DNA from: Pseudoips prasinana
Lineage: Eukaryota; Arthropoda; Insecta; Lepidoptera; Nolidae
Direction of reading: 5' to 3'
DNA: 64,000 bases
NCBI GenBank assembly: GCA_951640165.1
Contig: OX621241.1
Location: 9,801,001 to 9,865,000, forward strand
Shown here: in pieces, positions 11,220 to 22,988 of the stretch
Numbering within the stretch: position 1 is the stretch's first letter
Layout of the letters: every line of letters starts with the position of its first letter
The notes under the pieces: generated by a model
Told to the model about the DNA's origin: nothing
The model's database searches: none
What the model saw: the letters and a program-made list of their open reading frames with translations, nothing else
Made by a program: the position numbers and the translations under genes

Positions 11220-12240
11220 TTATTAATAAATAACGAACCCTTGCAGCAAAAATCATGCGAAAAATATATCGGATTAAGAATTGACAGTAATTTATCATGG
11301 CATGCTCACTTGGATCACATAAAAACTAAACTGTCGTCTCTACTGAGATCACTTCGGAACATATTTAAATGCATTCCAAACAAATTGCGCCACAGTATTT
11401 ACAATGCTTTAGTTAAACCTCACTTACATTATCTAATAGAAATCTGGGGTAATACAGTTAAGACAAAATTAGGAGAGCCACAAATCATTCAAAATAAACT
11501 TATAAAATTAATTTTTATCTATCCACGCCTTACTCCAACACGTAAAATCTACGAAGAAACTAAAATTATGAAGTTAACACAATTATTTACGTACAACACC
11601 TGCATTTTTATTCGGAAAGTTCTTAACAACAATATTAAATCTAGTTTATCTTTCATCAAAATCAAGCACACAACTCAACGTAGTACTCGCCGGGCGAGTT
11701 TTTTGGTCTTACCTAAGATTAGGACAAATTATGGCGAGGAGATGCTGACTTATCAAGGGGCCCAGATGTACAATAAACTACCACCAGACATTAAAAATGT
11801 ACACTCCTCTAATGTATTCGAAACCCGATTATTTCAATATGTACAACAATCTTACTTAATATCTTAACCTCGGGCAAGTGGGTACAATAGATGAGTTCCA
11901 CACCTTATCATAATAATAATGTATGTACTTAGGGAAACTACGTACTCGACCTTATGTAATCCTAACTAATATTATAAATGCAAAAGTAACTCTGTCTGTC
12001 TGTCTGTCTGTTACTCTTTCACGCCAAAACTACTGAACGGATTTGAATGAAATTTGGTATACAGATGGTCTAGACCCTGAGAAAGAACATAGGCTAATTT
12101 TTATAGTTAGGATAACACATAGGCCATATTTTATAAAGTTTAACGCGGGTAAAACCGCGGGGCACAGCTAGTTTATTATAAGTTATTGTTCTTAAGTAAG
12201 TGACTTATTTGTTTTTATTGAGAATAAAGAATCTTTAAAC
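11220..12240 (+). mobile_element. Non-LTR retrotransposon 3' part, split by a Helitron
   Basis: The open frame 11241-11867 gives 208 residues of the region after the reverse-transcriptase palm in jockey/CR1-like LINEs: YIGLRIDSNLSWHAHLDHI at its start, then KPHLHYLIEIWGN, and near the end MYNKLPPDIKN. The catalytic FADD/YADD box is not included, so the copy is 5'-truncated. The 3' UTR continues to 11959, is interrupted by a Helitron (11960-12171), and resumes to an AATAAA-containing end near 12235. Confidence 0.8.
11960..12171 (+). mobile_element. Non-autonomous Helitron inside LINE 3' UTR
   Basis: 5' TC follows A (position 11959) and 3' CTAG at 12168-12171 is followed by T, as expected for Helitron insertion between A and T. 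The end carries the hairpin GCGGGTAAAACCGC before GGGGCACAGCTAG. It contains the TCTG microsatellite (11993-12011). Length 212 bp, no coding capacity. Confidence 0.8.
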
Positions 12241-13045
12241 CTAATTAGTTTACATTAAGTCCAGCAGGCTTTCACTGTTTCACCTGACTCAAACTTTCTA
12301 GCAAAACTAGACAACGAATAAGGTATTCCCGGCTAGAAGGCACCCGTTTTGGCTTTTGAACCTCGTCTCAGCCCTGTTACTGACGTGAAGATGAAAGGGA
12401 GACGGTTTTCAGAGACGTTCTATTATACGCGAAGCGTGATGCGGCCGATCCGATTGAGAATGATGATGAATATCATCGATAGGAATCATCTAAGGGTCGT
12501 GGAGGCCGACGGTAGTCATGGCGCTTTCGCTGTCCTACTCTTGGCTACGAGTACGATATTATATCTGATTGTGTACGATGTGACGAGAGTTTCTAATAAT
12601 TGCTTGCTTTATTAAATTTAAGGTAAGTTGGGAATGTAGGTGTGCCTAGTGCGTGACATGTCCTCAGACCCGCTTAACCAGTGGTGAGTGGTGACTAATA
12701 GGTTTAGTATTCATTACCGGCTCAAATCATAATGCGTAATCGGTGACCACACTTTATATAATCAGTAGATTAACGTGTGTGATAAGGTTGTTGTTAGTAA
12801 TTAACAACAACCTTTTTTACCATAATAGACTACAGTTGCAGTTTGCAGTATTCTCGGCAAGCGACTGACAGTTACTTTCATATTTTAAATTGACGACGAT
12901 AGGGGATTTATTTATAGTTAATGGACTTAAGTTTGACAACAATCCCACTGATAGTAAGCGAGATGTATGGTTAGACCGCGCGTACCTACCTACAAGATGC
13001 CGGTTCATTCTATAAGGTCATATTGTTTGTTTATATTGTATATTG
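12241..13045. other. Intergenic, one unsupported open frame
   Basis: An 88-codon frame at 12349-12615 starts at TTG, not ATG, and shows no known domain. A perfect 13-nt hairpin (AAGGTTGTTGTTA, 5-nt loop) is at about 12785-12815. Confidence 0.35.
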
Positions 13046-13255
13046 GACTGCACTTGTGGCGCAGCGGCTAAGACAGTCACCTCGCCGCGTCGTGTCGCGG
13101 GTTCGAGTCCCGCGCCGGACAACTATTTGTGTGACCCATAAATAGTTGTTGCGAGTATGGATGTAATTTGTGTCCGTCTATTATATGTTTGTAAAGTAAC
13201 CCGCGACACAGGGATTAGATACCATAGTGCGGGCGTTATCGTTAAAAAAACTTGA
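13046..13255 (+). mobile_element. tRNA-derived SINE
   Basis: GACTGCACTTGTGGCGCAGC begins the tRNA-like head; the B box GGTTCGAGTCCC lies near 13100-13110. The body is ACAACTATTTGTGTGACCC, AAATAGTTGTT, TTTGTGTCCGTC and GCGGGCGTTATCG, ending A-rich. Same family as 18587, 24003 (truncated), 3239 (diverged) and the antisense copy at 55432. Confidence 0.85.
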
Positions 13256-14210
13256 AAATAACGTAACTGTAGTAAAAAATTATTATCTTCATAATAGTTA
13301 GAAAAATGTAACCCAAGGTATCAAAAAGGGCACTGGATAAGCAAAACTGCACTGCACTGTTCTTTAGTGCCATAATCGGCAACATATGTTGATTAAAACG
13401 ACTTGCACGACATTTGATGAGTTTAGATATTTATTTTAAACTTAAGGATTGGGCTACAATTTGCTATAAAACAACCTCAAATTGCTTGTAAGCAAATTGT
13501 AGCCTAATTCATTACAATATGAAATAATTAAAAGTCGGGCAAAACTATCACACAACTTTTCATTATTAATTAATGTTGCTGATATTGGTATAAAAAGAAA
13601 AATAAGTTTATGAACACTTTTAGTATATCCAATGCCCTTAAATTCATTGTTTGGCGAAAACTACTATTTCTAACTAACTACTCGTGCGTAGCCAGAGCGC
13701 AGGTCATCGTTTTACTATAAAGCGCGTAACACCGCGCGGAATTCACTTAGTAATATTATAAGAGTGAAATTCTTCCTTATAGCACAGTGTAGTAGCAGTA
13801 TCGCCAGTTCAAATCTCCAATTAGAATTATGAATCAGAGGTGCCTACAGATTTCCATATAGGCAGTATGTAGGCTTTACCTACTTATTGTAATCTGTGCC
13901 ATTACTTTTATATAGCAGAAAAAGTAGCTTCATACATACATATTCAATAGGTCGTTTGCCAACACATCAAACACCCACTGTATACCTTTATGCTCTAATA
14001 AACTTAAAGATGAATGATAAATTAACAAATGGATAGCCCAGTCCACGTTTACGTAATATAACATTTTGTAACCACTTTCCAATATGCTAAGAATAGTTCT
14101 TTATCATTGATATGGACTCTTTCGTAAAAAAAACGTGATAACCTTAACATCTAATTACTTAATTGAATAAAATCTACTCCCCAAGCAATTTTATCATTAA
14201 CCTAGTCTGA
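13256..14210. other. Intergenic with a short inverted repeat
   Basis: At 13452-13504 the arms GGCTACAATTTGCT and AGCAAATTGTAGCC face each other across about 25 nt; it may be a tiny MITE. Nothing else is recognised. Confidence 0.4.
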
Positions 14211-14214
14211 AACT

Positions 14215-14335
14215 GTGTAATATGCCGTGCTACACAATTATTCTTTAATTATGTTTAAATTTGTTAGTAATTGAGAGTTTTCTGATGTCATTGGGAAGTT
14301 TATGGCAGAAACGTATGTACTACCACATTAAATAT
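14215..14335 (-). mobile_element. LINE C-terminal fragment, antisense
   Basis: Reverse-complement translation contains KLPNDIRKLSITNKFK, the conserved C-terminal string also seen at 44110 and 46330. Only about 40 codons remain. Confidence 0.55.
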
Positions 14336-14343
14336 TTACGGAT

Positions 14344-14682
14344 TTGTGGAGAGGAGTAGCACGTGCTGGTGTCAATAATTTGATAAATCAGGTTATTTGT
14401 ATATTACGAATTCAACATTATGCACCGTTTTCGTATTTTAGTCACAGTCAAATTAAGGCCGTCATAGAAAAGTCAAAGTCCTACCCAAGTAAAGTGGTAG
14501 AGATTTTACTTGAGGCTGTTGCGGAATTTTTAATCAACACGGAAAATCTCAATTCACGGTATTCTGCCACTTTCCTACACTTGTGTAAGTTGTCGGAGAC
14601 GTTATGTCTAAAAATCCACCATCTTTACACCAAAAAACTCGAATTTACACCCGTTTTAGAAAATAGATCAATTCTTCGATGA
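14344..14682 (+). other. Open frame of unknown nature, 112 codons
   Basis: The frame starts at TTG rather than ATG. Its second half (from about FSHSQIKAVIEKSK) is helical-looking and not low complexity. A possible splice acceptor (GTATTTTAG) occurs just before TCACAGTCAAATTAAGG at about 14443. No family is recognised. It could be a remnant of a transposon protein next to the LINE fragment at 14215, an internal exon, or chance. Confidence 0.2.
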
Positions 14683-14875
14683 GTGTTTTTCTGCGTTGGC
14701 GCCAAAACTCCATAAGAATAGTAGATCATTAATAACAGCTTATTAGCAGACTTCGAAAGGAGGTTGTCAATTAGACTTTGTTTTTTGTTTTGTATGTCTG
14801 TTACGCGATTTCTCCGTTATTTGTCAACGAATGTAAAGTTCCTAGGCTATTAGGCAAAGTGAAGTATTTCAATGA
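14683..14875. other. Intergenic, nothing recognised
   Basis: No supported feature. Confidence 0.4.
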
Positions 14876-14879
14876 CAGG

Positions 14880-15605
14880 CTGCTTCAAAAAAAATAATGC
14901 GGCGCATGGCCACTCCGGGCCATAGTGGAGATTAGTTCCATGAGGTATTCAATAAAGGCTAGTTTACATTCTCTTCTCTTTCGTTACGCTCTTGGCAGAG
15001 CGGTCGTGGTCACATCGAGGCATCCACGTTGGTGGTAAGGGTGGGCACAGCTTTCCGCACGATCTCCCGCCATCTCTCTCTGTTGGCGGACTGTCTGGCA
15101 CAGTCAGATACGCAGCTTCCTACTGCGGATTTTATTTGGTCAGTCCAGCGCATAGGTGCCCTGCCACGTGATCTGGTTCCCTCCACTTTTCCTTGCACAA
15201 CCAGTCGTTCTATGCAGTCGTTATCCCGTCTAGAGACATGTCCGAAGTACTGCAGTATGCGCGACCGTACTATGGCCGATAGACGCTGCGTGATGCCGAG
15301 CTCTTCAAGTATCGATTTGTTAGTGCGGAACTCCGTCCACGATATCCCGAGCATCTTCCTCCAGCACCACATCTCCAGAGCATCTATCTTCCCCTTTTCC
15401 AACTCGCGCACTGTCCATGTCTCTGCCGCGTAAAGAAAAATGGGGAACACAAGTGTACGCACGAGTCTGGTTTTGGTGCTTTTAGTAATGTTACGATTAC
15501 TCCACACTTTTCTTAATTTTTCCATCGCAGTTCTGGTAATGGCCATGCGTCGTTTTACTTCATCTACGCAGCTACTACTAAAAGCTTTTGCTGAAACATA
15601 TTTAT
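14880..15605 (-). mobile_element. RTE-clade LINE fragment with RT C-terminus
   Basis: The minus-strand frame 15546-15010 encodes 178 residues of the C-terminal third of an RTE endonuclease/reverse-transcriptase protein. Diagnostic strings are TRLVRTLVFPIFLYAAETWT, a WCWRKMLGISW block, ILQYFGHVSRR and RGRAPMRWTDQIK. The catalytic core is missing (5' truncation). About 130 bp of 3' UTR follow towards 14880. The plus-strand frames over this interval are shadows. Confidence 0.85.
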
Positions 15606-16795
15606 TATTTACTTCACAAACATCAGTTCAGTTACCCGAGCGCGCACATTTCATGTTTCGCTCTATGCGCAGTTCGATAATACCTAGTTACATTAATATG
15701 TTAATATTATTGTCCTGGTAGCCAGAGCTCATCGGGGAGGCAATACGTGAGGAATACCACGTGTGTTGCAAGGGCCATATGCTACTTTAACCGTTTAGCA
15801 CCGGTGACGACGTGAGGGGTCTTTCTGTCAGGCGTCCTCAGCCTGACAGAAATCGACTACCAAATTGTATTTCTTATTTATTTTTCTTCATTACTAAGGG
15901 GTTTCTATCCACACGTATGTACACACATATATGTACGTCAACCACATTGTACTTTATGCTCTATTTACACAGAACTGTACCAGATTGAATCACCGACTAG
16001 GCTTCTGCATTAAACCACAAATTATGCGTTTAGTCTTTTCTGATTAAGGGTATGCCAAAATATTTTGTACCAGACCCTTACCAAATTGTACTTAAACAAA
16101 CTAATTCAAGCTACACACAAGCTTTATTGAGCGTACGTACGTAAGTAAATACGTACATCGTGTCGTCTTCTTCAATGGCGCGTGCTGTTTACAATAATAA
16201 GCACGCATTATGCCGGAGCCATGCGAGTATGACACATTGTTGGCGTAGTTTTCCGCATAATAAACGAGCTAGGTGCGTAATCAAGCCATCGCCTCGGCAC
16301 TTGCGGTTTGTATGCGATCGCTGGGATGAGTAACGTAACGTAACATGTCCACCAACCATGAAATAGTTACGCAAGTGGAAATTGGTATTCGTTTTTAAAC
16401 ATAAATGCTTCTTCTTCTTACCGTTTCGATGGCAAACTCGTAAAATTTTTGTGGCCCAGTACGTGATCACACTCGATTGCCCTGCTTGTGGCATTTCTAA
16501 GATCCTGTCAGGAACATGTGGCAGGGCAGGCTGGGCAAGCTGTTAGATGGGCCATGGACTGGACCGATGCTCCGCAAATAGAGTCCACTTTGGACACATA
16601 AATGCTTTTTCAAAGGTATTTCCATACAAACGTAGATTTACAATTGTAGTTTCTATATTTTAACAACTTTATTATCTACGCTTCTATACGATTAAAAATA
16701 TAAAATAAAATTCAGCTAAACATTTAAAAAAAATACTTCTCTATGGTTATACTAGGTATAATTCAATTATTATATGTGATAGTATGGGGTTGCCC
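15606..16795. other. Intergenic, nothing recognised
   Basis: Open frames at 15440-15721 (+) and 16189-16494 (-) have no family features and no splice logic. CGTACGTACGTAAG repeats are at 16131-16150. Confidence 0.4.
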
Positions 16796-16797
16796 CG

Positions 16798-16965
16798 GTA
16801 TTTTAGGTATAGGCACGACGGCTTTACGTGATCTCTGAAGCACGGGGGTGTTACACCGCCAACTTCAAGACTCCGCGGCTCCGGGCTGATTTTTCTTATT
16901 TTATGCTATTTTTAAGAGAAAAATCTTAATATCGCTTTTGCACCCGACCCACAATTTTAATCCAA
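16798..16965. repeat. Dispersed repeat, ACGACGGCTTTACGTG type
   Basis: Contains GCACGACGGCTTTACGTGAT, GAAGCACGGGGGTGTTACAC and CTCCGCGGCTCCGGGCTG. A related but more diverged segment is at 33755-33850 (GACCGACAACTTAACGTGCC). I recognise the theme from lepidopteran repeats, but its class is not clear from the sequence. Confidence 0.4.
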
Positions 16966-17264
16966 GACATCTTTATCAGCGGTTGAACACGCCTCCGAAA
17001 GACCAACTAGGCAGTCAATATCCAATAATGATCTAGGCACGTGCACATCGCGACTACGGTCGGCCCATGAACCATAGTTACCATTTCCCATTACAAGTCG
17101 GCGCGCGAACGCCGAAGGATCGTTCGCCGATATATGTCATGCTTATATATAAATATAAGATAAAGTATGTTTATTATTAAATATGTCAATTGTATTGCAT
17201 GTATCACATATTATAACTATTTTTAACATTAGCTAGGTATATATAATTATTAAACACCACATAT

Positions 17265-17347
17265 TTTAAACCGGCAATTGTGGAGATCTTTGAGGGAGGC
17301 CTTTGTCCAGCAGTGGACGTCTTTCGGCTGATATGATGATGATGATA
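17265..17347 (+). mobile_element. RTE LINE 3' tail
   Basis: ATTGTGGAGATCTTTGAGGG, GCCTTTGTCCAGCAGTGGAC and CTTTCGGCTGAT with an ATG-rich tail match the 3' end at 5195-5338. Confidence 0.7.
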
Positions 17348-17398
17348 TAATTATTATTATGTATAATTTAACATTTATAATTTTCAACAACGTTAGAC

Positions 17399-17562
17399 TC
17401 CATGTACAGACAGACGACAGCACATCAAGCTACCCCAATCTATCAAATTTCTCCAATTGAAAGTGAACCTTATACTTATGTGATAATGTAGCAAATCTAT
17501 AATAGAAATTTGACAGATTGGGGTAGCTGCATGTGCTGCCGTCTGTACATACATACAATTTG
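17399..17562. mobile_element. Fold-back MITE 1
   Basis: About 50-nt imperfect inverted arms. The left is at 17401-17452 (starts CATGTACAGACAGACGACAG); the right at 17510-17562 is its near-complement. They enclose about 60 bp. The minus-strand frame across it is a by-product. Related in its end motif to the element at 17769. Confidence 0.65.
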
Positions 17563-17768
17563 ATTCAAACACTGACATCTTTTTAAATTTGTAGGTAGAG
17601 ATTTTGCATATTACTGACTTTATATATTATTTGTATATCATTTAAATTGTACTGTATACCTACTTGCTTATTAATATTAACCAAGTCCATTAGGCCACAA
17701 ATAATTTAATACCTACCTTTTAGTACAGTACTGTAAGTGAAATCAGTTGTTTGGTATTCAAACATTTC

Positions 17769-17896
17769 TTTGTACATGGCTACATATCAAGCTATACATT
17801 TCCACTATAAGCTGATCTCGTGTTGTATAGGATTTCCATAAAATGAGAGGTCAGCTTATATTGGAAATGTATAGCTTGATTTGTAGCCGTGTGTAC
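17769..17896. mobile_element. Fold-back MITE 2
   Basis: Inverted arms of about 45 nt: the left starts GTACATGGCTACATATCAAG near 17774; the right ends CTTGATTTGTAGCCGTGTGT near 17894. The loop is about 30 bp. The end motif, GTACA followed by ACAT.TCAAGCT, is shared with the MITE at 17399, suggesting one family. Confidence 0.65.
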
Positions 17897-17905
17897 CTCA
17901 ATACA

Positions 17906-18175
17906 TCTATATATATAAAAATCAATGCCACTTTTCGTTGTAATGTTATAACTCAACAACGCCTTTACCGATTTGGCTAATTTTGGTCTTGAATTATTCG
18001 CGGAAGTCCAGGGAAGGTTTGTACGTAGAGAAAATTTAAAAAAAAGTCTTGAAAAAGTGTAAAATCAACATCTTTTAGCAATTTAAAATATTTTTTGTTT
18101 GAATAAATGAACTTAATAATCATAATTTTTTATTACTATGCCTTATATGTAGCAAAGCACATATCGGGCCGCTAG
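17906..18175 (+). mobile_element. Non-autonomous Helitron (ATATATAAAAATCAATGCC family)
   Basis: 5' TC after A (17905), 3' CTAG at 18172-18175 followed by T. The ends are GATATATG-like: the start reads TCTATATATATAAAAATC and the finish TATCGGGCCGCTAG. The copy at 31435-31702 is the same family in the opposite orientation. Confidence 0.75.
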
Positions 18176-18586
18176 TACTTTATAAATAGGAATACGGTAT
18201 TATTATTCAAGTGATATAAGAAATATTTGGTGTACTATTATTTAAACAAAAGGCACACATGTTACCAAGGTGACACTTGTACAAATGTTTAGTTTTATGT
18301 AGGAACAAAAGACAACAGTAGCCCTTGGGAAACCCTGAGTGTTAATGACCTATAGACAATTATTTCATTTTTATTTGATGGAGCTAGTGGTGTGCAGTGG
18401 AGTAGTGTCCATATAATATGATCTTTGCCATATAACATGGAGACTTGATAACTATGCAGGAGATAATATACGGCCAAAGAGTAGCTTAGGAATCAGTAAT
18501 TAGGGAGCTATTCACCTATTCCTAAGTTAGAAACTATATAAGCTCTTTTATACAAATGACACTTTTTTCTGGGCTAATAATAAATC
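18176..18586. other. Intergenic, nothing recognised
   Basis: The 60-codon minus frame at 18295-18477 is unsupported. Confidence 0.4.
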
Positions 18587-18740
18587 GACTGCACGTGTGG
18601 CGAAGCGGCTCAGACAGTCGCCTCGCCGCTTCCTGTCGCGAGTTCGAGTCCCGCGCTCGACAACTATTTGTGTGACCCATAAATAGTTGTTCAAAGTCTG
18701 GATGTAATTTGTGTCCGTCTATTATCTAGACGTGGTCTTA
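18587..18740 (+). mobile_element. tRNA-derived SINE, 3'-truncated
   Basis: GACTGCACGTGTGGCGAAGC head, B box AGTTCGAGTCCC (18641-18652), body ACAACTATTTGTGTGACCC and TTTGTGTCCGTC, then a break near 18725 followed by an A run. Same family as 13046. Confidence 0.8.
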
Positions 18741-20150
18741 TAAAAAAAAAGATCTTTTGGGATAAATTAATGTGATCGCAATTTTGCATTCATATTGATT
18801 AATCTTGGTTGTTTTCTACTCCCCCCATGGGATGAGATGGGGTGTTGATATTCTATGCTGTCACCAGGTCAGGTTACTAAGTTTGTGGATATTACTTAGC
18901 TAGACTGCTTAAGCCCCCATTACATTGTTTTGTCCAAAGTCCAATAAATGTTTTCTTTGACAATAACTAGGACTCAGTTAGTAGTGATCCTCACTTCTGA
19001 TCCAGAAGTTGGAACCCTTGCGCAAGAAAAATAAATATATTTATAAACATGTCTATTTGTCTTCTTCTGGTTTCTGTGTATTGTATGTTAACATCATTAG
19101 AAAAAAATATTTCTAACCATTGTCTAGTAATCATAGTACAGACTTTAACAGTTTGGCACCATATTATATGTACTGAATATTAAATCAGATTCATATATGA
19201 ATTATTTAATTGCTCATTTGCATCTACTAACATAATAATTAGAATTCTGAATTTTTATTCTGTTCCAGAATTAAACTAAATAGTGATTAATTTAATTCTG
19301 ACAATTCTAATTAATTAAACAATAGAAGTTATGATGGTGAACCTTCATGATTTTCTGGTTTACAAATTGTATTATACATTGAATGATTTCCTCATAGATA
19401 AATTCAATCACGCTTAAGAATGACTCTGCTAAGTAAAATATGTATCATAACTAAGATAAGAATTAATGTAGGTACTTGACTTTAAAATAAGAAATAATTT
19501 TTGGAGATTAAATAATTAAATGAAAGGTATTTAAGTGTTTTAAAATAATGTATATCTTATAAAAATAATTGTATTAAAGTAATTGTATAACTGACTGTAA
19601 TTAAATAAATAGTGTACGCCTAAATGGCTGGACATAGCTGAACATATTAGTGATATGTATATATTTGTGACTGTAACAAGTTTTGACCTATGGACCACAA
19701 TAAAAAATGTATTTGTATGAATTACTGTATAGAATGTATCCGTTCAACTTGTAATTATATTGCAGCTAAAGGTAAGGAAGTACATATTTACTAGTAATAC
19801 CTATAAAGCTATACATCTGGGGATTTTTATCATTGTTGTATATGTCATATTTACTTAAATTTACTAGGACATGTAGGTAAGTAGTAACTGAGTCACACTT
19901 TGAAATTGTTAGACCTATCTTATGATGACAAACATATTTATCATCATATAAGACTAGATTGACAATCAATTTTATTAGGTCTTATGTTCAAGTAAGTCGT
20001 GTTTAATCATAGTTGGAGAGCAATAATAGTATAAAATATCCTGAAAGGTCCAAGTGCTGTATGTAATTACACCCCAACCAAGATAAGATAGAGTGCAATA
20101 ATATATTAATGTGGTGTTCATGGAGTCCTGAAAATGTCATGGGAATAATT
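18741..20150. other. Intergenic, nothing recognised
   Basis: AT-rich; no supported features. The minus frame 19766-19969 is unsupported. Confidence 0.45.
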
Positions 20151-20154
20151 TTAT

Positions 20155-20386
20155 TGTCGAAGCTGGTGGTCCTGGGTTTGCATCCCGGTAAGTGCAAATA
20201 TTTGTGTGATGAGCACCAATATTTGTTTCTGAGTCATGGATGTTTTCTATGTATTCAAGTATTTATCTATCTATATAAGTATGTATATTGTCGCCTGGTA
20301 CCCATAGTACAAGCTTTGCTTAGTTTGGGGCTAGGATGATCTGTGTGACATTGTCCCTAGATATTATTATTATTATTGTAATAAAA
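20155..20386 (+). mobile_element. tRNA-derived SINE, 5'-truncated, with ATT tail
   Basis: Begins inside the tRNA-like head (GAAGCTGGTGGTCCTGGGTT) and continues as in the copy at 5892, ending TTGTCCCTAGATATTATTATT, an ATT microsatellite tail. Minus and plus open frames over it are shadows. Confidence 0.8.
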
Positions 20387-21114
20387 AGTATTGACATATA
20401 TTTGTAGTTGTTCAGTGAAAATTATGAACATTTGAGGGTATTTCTTAATTCATTTTATGTGATAATTATTGAAAAATTACATGCATAACAGGAAAACTAT
20501 TTCTTATAGTTAAATCATGGTTGTTGTCATATGTTTCTGTCTGTTCTGTGAGACACAGTAGATTTTGCACTGTTTGACCAGATATAGAGGCAAAACATTT
20601 TTTTGCATACTCCTCCTTCATTAAACTGCTTATCACTATCATAAAAGCAACACATAAATTATTGTATTGAAGGTATAATTATATGTGAAGGTATGTAACA
20701 AATTGCTTTGGAAAAGCCTCTCAATTTTATTTATGAATGGTGTTTGGAAGAAGTTACTAAAATATTGTGTGTATACAACAATTGTACATAGACCACATTG
20801 AAATTTTCTATTATATGATATGTAGGTATCGATTCACATAAATATGTTACTATATATATATATATATATATTTACATATATATAGTTAATACATGAAAAT
20901 TATTAAATCTGTTCTTTGTTTATTGCATAATAAAAATTGTACAGGTAAATAAGTTAATAATATCTCTATACTTTATCATGATGATTCAACAGCAGTGCAA
21001 GTTGTGATTGTGTTATCAGTCCTAACAGCTTTATCAAATCAGCTCTAAACATTGTGTACATAGCAGGCAGGTACCTACTTGTTTGCAATTAAAAAAAGAA
21101 AAATTTGTACTCAC
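20387..21114. other. Non-coding DNA, possible intron of the minus-strand gene
   Basis: Contains a TA microsatellite at about 20852-20870. If the exon at 21115-21284 is real, this stretch would lie in its first intron. No second exon was found in it or further left. Confidence 0.35.
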
Positions 21115-21284
21115 TTTTCGTTTAGATATTGGGTAATCCAGTACAAGACTTCGCCGGCTAGTTCTGACTCTGTGATAGTATATCCTGCTATGTGAACAGG
21201 CAACTGGTCCTCCGGATTTACAGTCGCGGCAAAGTTCTCGAAAAACACTCGGTACGACGTCAAATAATCCTCTTTCTCACCCAT
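21115..21284 (-). CDS. Probable first coding exon of an unrecognised gene
   Basis: From the ATG at 21284 the minus strand reads 56 codons plus two bases (MGEKEDYLTSYRVFFEN at the start, IAGYTITESELAGEV further on) up to a good splice donor (GAAAA then GTGAGT, donor at 21114). Composition is protein-like (charged N-terminus, amphipathic helices, no low complexity) and clearly unlike the flanking repeats. I do not recognise the family. The longer frame upstream of the ATG would need a TTG start. The exons that follow, expected at lower coordinates, could not be identified. Confidence 0.5.
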
Positions 21285-21551
21285 TTTCAAATTTTTAGAG
21301 TAACTCAGTATTATCCTTAACAATCGATCAACAAAAACTTGTAAATGATTTTCAAGCTTAACTGGAGCAATAGACGTAGAGCTATGAAATATAACTAATT
21401 ATTAAGTAGTAAGCACTTTTTCACTTAAACGTATTAAGTCACCACATTATAGAAAGCACTTATATTAAAATTTGTATTTTATCTCGAATCTCAAGTCATA
21501 AAGAAATCATAACACAAAATTCACATCTCTCATTCTTCTCCTCAGGTCTTG

Positions 21552-21568
21552 TTGACACATCCAGTGTT
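21552..21568 (-). promoter_or_regulatory. 17-nt sequence shared with the FABP upstream region
   Basis: TTGACACATCCAGTGTT here is the exact reverse complement of 24736-24752. It lies 268 bp upstream of the ATG of the minus-strand exon, at a distance plausible for a core promoter or 5' UTR. Function is inferred from position only. Confidence 0.3.
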
Positions 21569-21973
21569 GCCGTCAACTCAAATCAAAAACACCCAAACAC
21601 CATCACAGAAATACCTGCCTTGTGAATAAAACTGTAATTTGATTTTATTTTCTCAAAAACATTATAATAATTATTCAATAGAATCTTGTTTATTGTTTCA
21701 AATGTAATTGGATGGTTTTCTGCCACAAAGTGAGACAAAACGCTGGATATTCTTCTTCTTCTTTTTTTTAATGGCAAGTTATGCCGATGTCGACAATTCG
21801 CTGGATATTATTAAAGCTCTCTTGAAACAAACGTCAAACGTCCGTTTTTCCCAGGTTTCCCATTGGTTGGTAGGTCACAGTGCCTTAACTCTCCGGAACA
21901 TCAGATACGACACTATCAACTACCTATCGCTACGCCCCAGGAATTACCCGACAGTCACGATTTCAAATGGTCA

Positions 21974-22057
21974 ATTGTCAAGATCTTGCTATGGCCAATG
22001 CTTAGCCCTAACTAAATTGTCAAGATCTTGCTATGGCCAATGCTTAGCCCTAACTAA
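21974..22057. repeat. Tandem duplication, 2 x 42 bp
   Basis: Two copies of a 42-bp unit beginning ATTGTCAAGATCTTGCTATG, at 21974-22015 and 22016-22057, apparently identical. They sit inside an open frame (21708-22178, +) and keep it open because 42 is a multiple of three. That frame has no recognisable domain. Confidence 0.8.
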
Positions 22058-22985
22058 ATTATGTAATAAGACATTCTACCACAATAGAAAGATATATGCT
22101 CTCATTTTTATGGGATGTCTAAAAGTATCTATGCTATGCAAGAAGGTAAAAATTCACAAAGTTTCATCCGAAGATTAATTCAATTCTTGATTTTATCCAG
22201 ATTGTGGTCTGAAATTATCAAGTTAGGGAAAATCATACCATAGGCAACACTCCTTCATCCAATTAACTACCCGTCGCAGAAAAAACTCCACACCCGACAA
22301 ATCAAAACATAGAATTCATTTTTATTTAGAGAATAATTATGAAGTCAAAAGGATTATTTCTTTAGCCATAGTACCAAACATAACCGTATCATGCTTAGTT
22401 ATTTCAGGAAATAATAAATGTTTATTAAAATATTGTTATAAATTTATTCCTTTCAATCTATTAGAAATAAAACTTAAACACAATTGTCGCTACATCAACT
22501 TAAACTGGATTCTGAACGCATATTTATCGACTACTTTGCTGACGTTTATAGGGACGTACCAGTAAAAGAGCTTAAGAGTATATCGCAATAATGACGCGCC
22601 ATTATCTTGCAATGTATTAAAACTCTCTTGTTTTATTTCACTGTATTATAATGAGTGAATTTATTTTAATGAATAATAAAACTGTTTCTTAATAAGTATG
22701 ATATCATGAATAAGTATTACAAAGGTAAGTAACCTTTTTGACAATGGAAATTTTGTTGATGGTCTTATAAAGAAATACATCTTATACATAAAAACCTTTT
22801 GTAACTACTGTTATATGTAATATAAATTGAAGAAAACCAGCATGTAAAAATATATTTTTGGCCCCCTTAAACTAAATGCGTTAGAAGATTGACATTTTGT
22901 ATGAAAAGTTATATTTTGTGTATTTACTATTTAGTCAGTGTTAATAGTAATGCCAAGCATAATATTTAATAAGTTGAGTGCAGCA
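22058..22985. other. Intergenic, nothing recognised
   Basis: No supported feature. Confidence 0.4.
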
Positions 22986-22988
22986 AAC

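Noticed and set aside
13046..13125. Possible tRNA genes (also at 5892, 18587 and 30749)
   Set aside because: A and B boxes are present but each is followed by a shared SINE body, several copies exist, and none folds convincingly into a full cloverleaf by eye.
15029..15721. Two plus-strand open frames
   Set aside because: They are the reverse strand of a recognisable RTE reverse transcriptase frame.
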